Assembly: GCA_965220505.1 (NCBI GenBank)
Contig: CBDCQE010000001.1
Span: 868,001 to 932,000, forward strand
Origin: Bin87 sp965220505
GTDB lineage: Bacteria; Chloroflexota; Dehalococcoidia; Lucifugimonadales; UBA3495
DNA: 64,000 bases
Reading direction: 5' to 3'
Positions 25,641 through 34,709 of the stretch are shown here, in pieces. Position 1 is the first letter of the stretch. The number at the start of each line of letters is the position of its first letter. The translations under genes were made by a program, and so were the position numbers. The notes under the pieces are model-generated. The model searched no databases. It saw only the letters and a list, made by a program, of their open reading frames with translations, and was not told the DNA's origin.

Positions 25641-26493
25641 ATGAAAACAATCAGAAAAATACTGATCACGTGCGCGGCCACCGCCCTGGTTGGGGCAACG
25701 GTGGTCGCGTGCGGCTCTTCGGATGCTCCCGAGCAACCGGCCGCGCCGCAGCAACCCGCGGCTGCAGTGACGGCGCCCACGGCGGCGCAGGCACAGGCAC
25801 CCACCGCTGCTGCGGCCCTGGCCGCGCCGGCAGCCACCTCGGCTCCGGGACCAGGCTCCGGCGAACACATCGCCGACGGCGACTTCAGCGCCGGCGGCTG
25901 CGGCCGCCACCACTCCGCCGCCCGACTCGCCGACGAGCGCACCGATTGCGACGGTTGCGGTTGCGGCGCCAGCCACAGCGGTTCCCGCCGCCGAGGCGCC
26001 GGCAGCCACGGATACGCCGGCGCCGCATCCCACGGTCGCGCCGGCCCCGGCGGCGGAAGTCGGGACCGATGTCGGTGAGACGCCTCCCGCGTTCATTATG
26101 ACTCTGGCCGACGGCACGAACGTGGAGTCGGCGAGCATCGTGGGGAGCGGAAAACCAGTCTTCATGATGTACTTCGCCACCTGGTGACCAGTCTGCCGCG
26201 CCGAGTTGCGGACGCTCAGTTCCATAGTTCCCAATTACGCAGACCGGGTCGACACCTACGTGGTGGCATTCAACGAGAGCGGAGAGACCATCGACAACTA
26301 CATCGCAGATCAGGAGTACAGCAACATGATCGCGGCGGCGCCGGTGGGAACCATGCTGGCCGACTTGAAAATCGTCAGCCAGTCGTCGATGATCGCGGTG
26401 AACGGCGCGGGCGTGATCACCTTCCGCAAGGGATACGGCAGAGGTGGCGACGAGGCAACGCTACGCGGGCAGTTCGAGCTGTTGGCTCAGTAG
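25641..26493 (+). CDS. TlpA/thioredoxin-like lipoprotein, second predicted selenoprotein (UGA at 26185-26187), with a frameshift in the linker
   Basis: The ATG at 25641 opens a signal peptide with lipobox VVAC and a long Ala/Pro/Thr-rich linker. The redox domain, ETPPAFIMTLADG through FATW-U-P-V-C-R-A-E-L to VNGAGVITFR, is in the next frame (+1) and ends at 26493. Frame +1 from about 25850 continues the same Ala/Pro composition, so one extra base near 25848-25855 would explain the break; it may be a real mutation or an assembly error. The TGA again replaces the first CxxC cysteine, with a SECIS-like hairpin at 26198-26215. Ser occupies the cis-proline position. Tandem duplicate of the gene 40 bp upstream. 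Confidence 0.8.
26198..26215 (+). promoter_or_regulatory. SECIS-like hairpin 2
   Basis: Ten nt after the TGA at 26185: stem GCG-CCG, loop AGTTG, CGG, a bulged A, CGC. The geometry is identical to hairpin 1, with a compensatory C-G pair in place of T-A. Confidence 0.75.
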
Positions 26494-26531
26494 CAGCGCC
26501 GCGTTAAATCGGACGCATCGCGTATGAATAA

Positions 26532-26552
26532 GGGCGGCCACAATGGCCGCCC
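26532..26552. terminator. Bidirectional terminator-like palindrome between convergent genes
   Basis: 9-bp arms GGGCGGCCA (26532-26540) and complement (26544-26552) with a 3-nt loop, between the second selenoprotein gene and thrS, which converge. T-rich stretches follow weakly on both strands. Part of the GGGCGG palindrome family. Confidence 0.55.
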
Positions 26553-26579
26553 CTTGTGCTTATCCAGTGTTCAGCCGGG

Positions 26580-28349
<1,770 letters not shown>

Positions 28350-28395
28350 TGTCCTACCTGCCTGATGATCGTAAACGCGGGAAACTCTGCGAACA

Positions 28396-28424
28396 ATTAT
28401 AACCGATGGCCCTTTTTGACCAAT
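28396..28424 (-). promoter_or_regulatory. Putative promoter of thrS
   Basis: On the minus strand TTGGTC (28424-28419), a 17-nt spacer and a perfect TATAAT (28401-28396), about 47 bp before the thrS ATG. On the plus strand, TATAAT at 28473-28478 probably serves prfB. Confidence 0.6.
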
Positions 28425-28520
28425 CCGCGCGTTGCTTTTCTCAGGGTCGGATACGGCTCCAACGCGCTGCGCTATAATTGACAGCCACGACAATTTGCAA
28501 GGTTCCCGGAGGGTCTCGCC

Positions 28521-29625
28521 ATGGAAGAACTGCGCCAACAACTTGAAGACATGTCCACCAAGTTGGACGCGGTCATGGAGCGTCTTTGACCTGCCAGCCC
28601 GGAAAGATTCCATCGCGCAACTGGAAAAGGAGGCTTCCGCTCCCGGTTTCTGGGACGATGCCGCAGTCGCCCAGCGCAAAATGCAGGAACTGGGCAAGTT
28701 GCAGCAATCCGTGGAGTTGTGGCACGGCCTGCAGTCCCAGGTAGCCGACCTCCTCGAGCTCACGTCGCTGGCCATTGAAAGCGACGACGAAAGCGTCGCT
28801 GACGAGCTGACTGCCGAGACGGAGACGGCCGCGGCGAGCCTGGCCCGGGCGGAGATGGAGTTGACCCTGTCGGGTCCTTACGATGATCGGCCGGCGATAT
28901 TGACCATCCACTCCGGCGCCGGAGGCACGGATTCCCACGACTGGGTCGAGATGCTCACCGGCATGTATTCCAGCTGGGCTACGACCAGCGATCGGCCGGT
29001 GCAGGTTCTGAACACGGCCTATGGTGACGAGGCCGGCTTGCGGACCAGTACGCTGGAAATCGGCGGGCAGCATGCCTTCGGGTATCTCAACGCCGAAGTG
29101 GGTGTGCACCGGTTGGTACGTATTTCACCTTTCGACCCCGCCCGGCGGCGGCAAACGTCGTTCGCCCGAGTTGAGGTGTTACCGGCAGCGCTCGATGACG
29201 ACTCGGATGTCGAATTGCGGTCCGACGACCTGAAAATGGACTTCTTCCGTTCCAGTGGCCCCGGTGGTCAGAATGTGCAGAAAGTCGCATCCGCGGTGAG
29301 GTTGACCCACCTGCCCACCGGGATAGTTGTCTCCTGCCAGACCGAGCGGTCGCAACACCAGAACCGCGATTACGCGATGAGGATACTGAGGGCCAAGCTG
29401 TTGGCGCTGCGCGAAGAGGAACGCGCTCAGGAATTGTCAGCGCTGCGAGGCGAGCGGGTCTCCGCCGAGTGGGGGAACCAGATACGGAGCTACGTCCTGC
29501 ACCCGTACAAGTCGGTCAAGGACCACCGCACGGACTACCAAATGGGCAACGCGGACGCCGTGCTCGGCGGCGACATCGGCGGGTTCATCGAAGCCTGGTT
29601 GGTGAGCCGGCTGGGGGCCGATTAG
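28521..29625 (+). CDS. prfB: Peptide chain release factor 2, with programmed +1 frameshift
   Basis: The ATG at 28521 follows a GGAGGG site. After 22 codons the frame meets TGA (28587-28589) in the context GGAG-CGT-CTT-TGA-C; slipping +1 at CTT gives DLPARKDSIAQLEKEAS and continues to 29625, about 367 residues in all. SPF (in RISPFDPARRRQTSF) is the RF2 stop-recognition tripeptide, and SSGPGGQNVQK contains the GGQ peptidyl-hydrolysis motif. RF2 releases at UGA and UAA, and low RF2 favours the frameshift (autoregulation). Its stop overlaps that of convergent ribBA by 3 bp. Confidence 0.95.
28577..28589 (+). promoter_or_regulatory. RF2 programmed +1 frameshift site
   Basis: Shine-Dalgarno-like GGAG (28577-28580), a 3-nt spacer CGT, slippery CTT and in-zero-frame TGA followed by C. 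The same arrangement drives RF2 frameshifting in E. coli. Confidence 0.93.
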
Positions 29626-30854
29626 CCGGAAACGTCAGGCGAGCTAGCCTGCACCGGCGACAGCAGGTGATCCATGCTGTCGCGCTTGGTCCGCATGTAT
29701 TCCTCGTTGGTCTCATTTGGCGGCACGGCCAGGCTCACCCGATCGGTGACCTGGATGCCGAGACCGCTGATGCCGGCCATCTTGTGCGGATTGTTTGTAG
29801 CCAGCCGTGCATGCGTGATATCGAGGTCACGCATGATCTGAACGGCGAGATCGTACTTGCGCTCGTCCGGCTGGAAACCCAGGGCCACGTTGGCTTCGAT
29901 GGTGTCCAAGCCCCGGTCCTGGAGGGAGTATGCCCGGATCTTGTTATGGAGGCCGATGCCGCGTCCTTCCTGGCGCAGGTAGACCAGGGCACCACGTCCC
30001 TGGTTGAAAATCATCCGAATAGCCAGGTCCAACTGCTCTCCGCAGTCGCATTTGAGGCTGCCGAAGGCGTCTCCCGTCAGGCACTCGCTGTGCACGCGAA
30101 CCAGCACTTCGTCGCCCGCTTGCCAGTCCCCGACAACCAACGCGGCGTGCTCACCGCTGTCTATCGAACTCCGATACCCAATTATCCGAGCCACACCGTA
30201 CCGGGTCGGCAGGTTCGCCTCTGCCACGCGGGAGATCAGCGGTTCAGTGATGCGCCGGTGGGCGATCAGCTGCGCGATGCTGAATATTTTGAGGTCGTGC
30301 TTGGCGGCGAACACTTCTAATTCCGGCAGCCGAGACATCGTGCCGTCGGTGTTCATGATCTCGCAGACCACTCCGGCGGGGTAAGCGCCGGCCAACTTGC
30401 ACAAATCGACGATGGCCTCCGTGTGGCCGGGGCGGTTCAGGACACCGCCCGGGTTGCTCCGCAACGGGAACATATGCCCCGGATGGACGAAATCGGCGGG
30501 AAGCGCGTCAGGGTCAATCAGCGCGCGGATGGTGGCGCTGCGATCATAGGCCGATATGCCGGTTGTCGTGCCCCGCTTGTAGTCCACGGAAGTGGTGAAC
30601 GCGGTTGGCTGTGGTGATGGAGCGTTTCGGCTTCTCAGGTTGGGGATCTGCAACTCGTCCAGGCGTTCGCCCTGCATCGGCACGCACACCAGGCCCCGGG
30701 CGTGGGTGACCATGAAGGCAACGGCCTCAGGAGTGGCGTGTTCCGCGAACAGGAACAAGTCGCCCTCGTTCTCGCGCCCCTCGTCGTCGACCACGATGAC
30801 AAACTTGCCAGCAGTCAGGTCTTCGAGCGCCTCTTCAAGGCTGCATAGGGGCAT
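29622..30854 (-). CDS. ribBA: Bifunctional 3,4-dihydroxy-2-butanone 4-phosphate synthase / GTP cyclohydrolase II
   Basis: A 410-residue fusion protein providing both entry reactions of riboflavin synthesis. The RibB domain (residues 1 to about 205) has DDEGRENEGDLFLFAEHATP and the RPGHTEAIVDL signature. The RibA domain (from about 210) has the zinc site CLTGDAFGSLKCDCGEQL and RQEGRGIGLHNKI. Last gene of a minus-strand run dcd-ribD-ribE-ribB-ribBA. Odd point: a separate complete RibB is encoded immediately upstream, so the RibB step is duplicated. Confidence 0.96.
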   Translation of the reverse strand: MPLCSLEEALEDLTAGKFVIVVDDEGRENEGDLFLFAEHATPEAVAFMVTHARGLVCVPMQGERLDELQIPNLRSRNAPSPQPTAFTTSVDYKRGTTTGISAYDRSATIRALIDPDALPADFVHPGHMFPLRSNPGGVLNRPGHTEAIVDLCKLAGAYPAGVVCEIMNTDGTMSRLPELEVFAAKHDLKIFSIAQLIAHRRITEPLISRVAEANLPTRYGVARIIGYRSSIDSGEHAALVVGDWQAGDEVLVRVHSECLTGDAFGSLKCDCGEQLDLAIRMIFNQGRGALVYLRQEGRGIGLHNKIRAYSLQDRGLDTIEANVALGFQPDERKYDLAVQIMRDLDITHARLATNNPHKMAGISGLGIQVTDRVSLAVPPNETNEEYMRTKRDSMDHLLSPVQASSPDVSG

Positions 30855-30947
30855 TATTCCTCCGAGGGAAGCGGAAATGTTTGCAGCCGGGCAAACCGGC
30901 GATTGGGGGGCTTGAACGAAGTTGACTGCGGGCCGTCACTCGGCCTC

Positions 30948-31583
30948 TCAGTCAGCCTCCGGACCAGACGGGTCGTGCTCGCGTCGGTATTCGATCAGGT
31001 CCATTATGGACAGGATGTTCAACTTGTGCTTCGCAGCCATCTTGATCAGGTCAGGGAGGCGAGCCATGGTGCCGTCGTCTTTCATGATTTCGCACACGAC
31101 GCCGGCGGGATACAGCCCGGCTAGACGGCACAGGTCGACGATGGCCTCAGTGTGACCGGGACGAACCAGGACCCCTCCGGTGTGGTAACGCAACGGGAAA
31201 AGGTGGCCGGGCTGGATGAAATCCTCAGGACGCGCTTCGGGATCGATCAGGGCCCGGATGGTGGCCGCGCGGTCTTGTGCAGATATGCCGGTCGTTGTGT
31301 CGATGGCATAGTCTACGGGCATGGTAAAAGCGGTAGGCATGGGCGAGTCGGAGTGCCGACTGGGCAGCATCGGGATGTCCAACTCGGCCAGCCGGTCCGC
31401 GGTCATCGGCATGCAAAGCTGCCCGCGCGCGTGCGTGACCATGAAGTTCACGGCCTCGGGGGTTACGAACTCGGCCGGCATGACCAGGTCGCCCTCGTTT
31501 TCGCGGTCCTCGTCGTCCACCACGATGAGGAATTTGCCGGCTTTCAGGTCTTGCAGACCCTGTTCGATGCTTGCCAACTGCAT
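30948..31583 (-). CDS. ribB: 3,4-Dihydroxy-2-butanone 4-phosphate synthase (stand-alone)
   Basis: A 211-residue monofunctional RibB that converts ribulose 5-phosphate to dihydroxybutanone phosphate and formate. It shows DDEDRENEGDLVMPAEFVTP and RPGHTEAIVDLCRLAGLYP, and is closely similar along its length to the RibB half of the downstream ribBA. There is a 36-bp gap from ribE and 93 bp to ribBA. Both active sites look intact, so this appears to be a functional paralogue rather than a remnant. Confidence 0.94.
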   Translation of the reverse strand: MQLASIEQGLQDLKAGKFLIVVDDEDRENEGDLVMPAEFVTPEAVNFMVTHARGQLCMPMTADRLAELDIPMLPSRHSDSPMPTAFTMPVDYAIDTTTGISAQDRAATIRALIDPEARPEDFIQPGHLFPLRYHTGGVLVRPGHTEAIVDLCRLAGLYPAGVVCEIMKDDGTMARLPDLIKMAAKHKLNILSIMDLIEYRREHDPSGPEAD

Positions 31584-31619
31584 CTAAATTCTGGATCCAG
31601 CGCAATGGATGTCTGTGGC

Positions 31620-32204
31620 TCAGGCGAACCTGGCGGCCAGCAGACTCTCCACGTATTTTGCCAAGATGTCCGCTTCGAGATTTACCTTGTCCCCGACTTT
31701 CCGCTCACGCAGATTCGTGTGCTGCATGGTGAACGGGATGACCGAAATCGTGAAGCGGAGTTCCGCACTTTGTACCACCGTAAGGCTGATTCCGTCAACC
31801 GCGATGAACCCCTTCTCCACGATATAGGGAACGAGCGGCGCCGGAGATTCGATCTCCAGGATGAAACAATCCGCCTCCGGGGTGATCGCGGTGATGTCGC
31901 CGGTGCTGTCCACGTGCCCTTGCACAATGTGGCCGCCCATCCGGTCGTGTGCGGCAAGAGCGCGTTCGAGATTGACCGCGCTTCCGGGCCCGGCCTGTCC
32001 CAACGACGTCCGGCGCAGCGTCTCCGGCGCCAAGTCGACCGCGAAAGAGCCGGCATCGAACTCGACGACGGTCAAACATGCTCCGTTGACGGAGATGCTG
32101 TCGCCCACGTGGGCATCCTCGAGCACGGTTTCGGCACGGACGACCAGCCTGTAATCGGACAGAGAGGCGACTTGCCCCACTTCTTCCACGATGCCGGTGA
32201 ACAT
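31620..32204 (-). CDS. ribE: Riboflavin synthase, alpha subunit
   Basis: A 194-residue protein with two lumazine-binding repeats. The canonical N-terminus MFTGIVEEVGQV is present, with GACLTVVEFD in the first repeat, GHIVQGHVDSTG at the junction and GISLTVVQ in the second. It dismutates 6,7-dimethyl-8-ribityllumazine to riboflavin. The ATG directly follows the ribD stop with no gap (32205/32204), implying translational coupling. Lumazine synthase (ribH) is not in the window. Confidence 0.95.
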   Translation of the reverse strand: MFTGIVEEVGQVASLSDYRLVVRAETVLEDAHVGDSISVNGACLTVVEFDAGSFAVDLAPETLRRTSLGQAGPGSAVNLERALAAHDRMGGHIVQGHVDSTGDITAITPEADCFILEIESPAPLVPYIVEKGFIAVDGISLTVVQSAELRFTISVIPFTMQHTNLRERKVGDKVNLEADILAKYVESLLAARFA

Positions 32205-33326
32205 TCAGTCGCCTCCTTTAGCGGGATAACCGGTAACCAACCAATCGGGTCCGATGGACTCCGCGTTCACGCGGTCGAGGCGCAACACGTCGGCCATAGT
32301 GGTAGCGCCGTTTCCTTCGATCGGCGAGCGTGCGGCTGCGCCCCCGATCAGCATGGGCCCGATGAATACAGCGAACTTGTCAATCAGACGCGCGTCAAGC
32401 AGCGCGCCCAGCACCCCTCCGCCACCTTCGACCATAATGCTGACCATTCCCTGTTGACCCAGATGTTCAAGCAATCCGGACAAGTTCACGCGACCGTCGG
32501 TTCCAGGGAATGAAAGCACCTCAGCGCCCGCATCTTGCAGCGCCGCGGCGCGAGGTGAGTCAGGGTGGCCCGCCGTGGCGATCAATGTCCGACCCGGCTG
32601 GCGCAGCATGCGGGCTGTCGGCGGCGTGCGGGCGTCACTGTCGACGACGACGCGGATCGGCTGCAGGTTGATCGGAAGCGTCGCGCCATCGTCATCGCGG
32701 GCGGTCAACTGCGGGTCATCCGCCAGGGCCGTGCCGATCCCCACCATGATGCCGTCCAACTCTTTCCTCATCTGCTGGACCCTGGAACGGGCGTCGGGTC
32801 CGGTGATCCACTGGGAGTCGCCGGTTCGGGTGGCAATCTTGCCGTCGAGGCTCATGGCGAACTTGGCCACCACGAAGGGCAATCCGGTGGTGACGTGCTT
32901 GGCGAAGGCTTCATACAACAACGCTGCTTCCGGTTCTGCGCGATACTCCACATCCACCCCGGCCGCACGAAGCGCGGCCGCGCCTCCCCCGGACACCCGC
33001 GGATTGGGATCGGTGGCCGCGTAGACGACCCGCGCTATGCCGGCGCCAACGATGGCATCGGTGCACGGGGGAGTACGACCGTAGTGGCAGCAGGGCTCCA
33101 ACGTACAGTACAACGTCGCCCCGGCGGCAGCCGGGCCGGCCTGTTGAAGCGCGCCGATCTCGGCGTGGGCCTGACCGGGAGGCAGCGTGAAACCCTCGCC
33201 CACCACGCCGGATTCGCCAACGATCACGGCGCCCACGGCGGGATTGGGGCTGGTGGACCCCAATGCTGACCGGGCCAGGGCAATCGCCCGGGCCATAGGG
33301 TCGTCGGGCGTGGCCGGGACTATCAC
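32205..33326 (-). CDS. ribD: Bifunctional riboflavin deaminase/reductase
   Basis: A 373-residue fusion. The N-terminal cytidine-deaminase-like domain has HAEIGAL and CTLEPCCHYGRTPPCTDAI (zinc ligands). The C-terminal RibD reductase domain begins near residue 150 (LPFVVAKFAMSLDGKIATRTGDSQWITG). It converts the RibA product to the ribitylamino pyrimidine intermediate. Its start overlaps the dcd stop by 4 bp. I saw no FMN riboswitch fold upstream; the rib genes appear to be driven from the dcd end. Confidence 0.95.
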   Translation of the reverse strand: MIVPATPDDPMARAIALARSALGSTSPNPAVGAVIVGESGVVGEGFTLPPGQAHAEIGALQQAGPAAAGATLYCTLEPCCHYGRTPPCTDAIVGAGIARVVYAATDPNPRVSGGGAAALRAAGVDVEYRAEPEAALLYEAFAKHVTTGLPFVVAKFAMSLDGKIATRTGDSQWITGPDARSRVQQMRKELDGIMVGIGTALADDPQLTARDDDGATLPINLQPIRVVVDSDARTPPTARMLRQPGRTLIATAGHPDSPRAAALQDAGAEVLSFPGTDGRVNLSGLLEHLGQQGMVSIMVEGGGGVLGALLDARLIDKFAVFIGPMLIGGAAARSPIEGNGATTMADVLRLDRVNAESIGPDWLVTGYPAKGGD

Positions 33327-33901
33327 AGCTGGCCGGGCCCGGAGAAATCCCGGTGAAAGCGGCTGGCCGTGGGACCGGATTGCCCCTGGTAACGGCTCCC
33401 GAGTTCCGGGGAACCGTAGAGCCGCTCCGCCGGGGTGGTCAACTGAAGGAACGATATCTGGCCGATCTTCATGCCGCAGTATAAAGCGATGGGCAGGCGC
33501 GCGACGTTGCTCAATTCCAGCGTCAGCCGACCACGCCAGCCGGGGTCCACGAACCCGGCGGTGCTGTGGATCAGTAGGCCGAGGCGTCCGAGACTGCTTT
33601 TGCCCTCCAGCCTAGCGACCAGGTCGTCGGGCAGTTCGATATGCTCGAGGGTACTGCCCAGGACGAATTCCCCCGGATGGAGCATGAACGGTTCCCTATC
33701 GGCGATGGTGACTTCTTCCGTCAGGTTGTCCAATGGTTCCCGCACGTCGATGTACGGTTGGCGGGAATTCGAAAACACCAGGAACCGGCTGTCCAGGTGC
33801 AGGTCAATGCTCGCCGGCTGAATGTCGGCATCGTCAACTGGATCGACGACTATGCGTCCTTCGGCGATCTGCCGGCGGATGCTGCGGTCGCTGAGAACCA
33901 T
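33323..33901 (-). CDS. dcd: dCTP deaminase, probably bifunctional (dUMP-forming)
   Basis: A 192-residue member of the dUTPase/dCTP deaminase family. The active-site stretch GKSSLGRLGLLIHSTAGFVDPGW and the C-terminal GSRYQGQSGPTASRF closely resemble the actinobacterial DCD:DUT enzymes, which take dCTP to dUMP directly. In particular, TAG-F-VDPGW contrasts with TAH-R-IDPGW of the E. coli monofunctional enzyme. Bifunctionality is inferred from that. First gene of the dcd-rib run; the SIMPL gene ends 4 bp upstream on the same strand. Confidence 0.92.
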   Translation of the reverse strand: MVLSDRSIRRQIAEGRIVVDPVDDADIQPASIDLHLDSRFLVFSNSRQPYIDVREPLDNLTEEVTIADREPFMLHPGEFVLGSTLEHIELPDDLVARLEGKSSLGRLGLLIHSTAGFVDPGWRGRLTLELSNVARLPIALYCGMKIGQISFLQLTTPAERLYGSPELGSRYQGQSGPTASRFHRDFSGPGQL

Positions 33902-33905
33902 CGCG

Positions 33906-34700
33906 TCACTTCAGCTCGTACACGCCATACACGACGACGGCGATGTCGTCCTCGCCTACAGCGATGGGAGTATCGTAGGCGGCCTCAAGACTGGCCCCAA
34001 GCAATCTATCATTCTGGGAATACCTTCCGGCGTCGACGGGGAAGTCGCTGAGCATTTTGAGTTCGCCGAGTTCGCGTCCGGCGAACTCGGCCAGCTGAGC
34101 AGCCTTTTCCTGCATATTGGCGACCGCGGCTTCCCGTGCCTTCTTTTCCATCGCAGAGGTGTCGGAGAAGGAGAAGTCGATGTGGCTGAACTGGATATGG
34201 TCTCCCCCGGCGGCAACGGCAGCGCCGATGATGGCAGCTACCGAGTCGGTTTGGCGGACGATGACGGTCAGTCCGTTGCTGACCGAATATCCCACCTTTT
34301 TACGGGTTTGGCGACTGTAATCGTACTCTTCGTGTATTCGAAAATGACTGGTGGTAATGTCGGCGTCGAGCACGCGCTGATTTTTCAGAGTGACCATCAC
34401 GTTGGTCATTGACTCGGCGGCAGCGTTGCGGGCCTCGGCTACTGTTTCAGCGGTGACGAATACCCCCAGGGAGAGGGTGGTCAAATCCGGCGTGCCGGTG
34501 GCGATACCCAAGCCGGAAACTCGAAGAGCGTCGTAGGAGGCGCCCTCGACCTGGGCGGGGTCCGGCGCGGCCTCAGAAGTCAAGGTATCGTCGGTCAGCG
34601 ACGCAGCAGGCGTCGCCGTTGCACAGGCAGCAGCGGACAACAGAATGACCGCGGTGAACAGAGGGACAGCGGTGCGCAGGATGCGTCCGGGATTGTGCAT
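33906..34700 (-). CDS. SIMPL-domain (DUF541) lipoprotein
   Basis: A 264-residue exported protein. The N-terminal signal peptide ends in a lipobox (SAAAC, Cys26). The SIMPL/DUF541 domain covers residues 60-260: RVSGLGIATGTPDLTTLSLGVFVTA, VGYSVSNGLTVIVRQTDSV and AREAAVANMQEKAAQLAEFAG are characteristic. Family members (e.g. E. coli YggE) are linked to envelope or oxidative stress, but the molecular role is unsettled. It ends 4 bp before dcd and starts 9 bp after the acyl-CoA dehydrogenase gene. Confidence 0.9.
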   Translation of the reverse strand: MHNPGRILRTAVPLFTAVILLSAAACATATPAASLTDDTLTSEAAPDPAQVEGASYDALRVSGLGIATGTPDLTTLSLGVFVTAETVAEARNAAAESMTNVMVTLKNQRVLDADITTSHFRIHEEYDYSRQTRKKVGYSVSNGLTVIVRQTDSVAAIIGAAVAAGGDHIQFSHIDFSFSDTSAMEKKAREAAVANMQEKAAQLAEFAGRELGELKMLSDFPVDAGRYSQNDRLLGASLEAAYDTPIAVGEDDIAVVVYGVYELK

Positions 34701-34709
34701 AGGATGCTC

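Noticed and set aside
28350..28775. N-terminal extension of thrS
   Set aside because: It would overlap prfB and its promoter; the extra residues match no ThrRS domain.
31152..32513. 453-codon plus-strand frame opposite ribB/ribE/ribD
   Set aside because: Antisense to well-supported riboflavin genes; no motif or ribosome site.
33327..33905. FMN riboswitch ahead of the rib genes
   Set aside because: ribD overlaps dcd and no conserved RFN-type sequence blocks are visible upstream of dcd or ribB.
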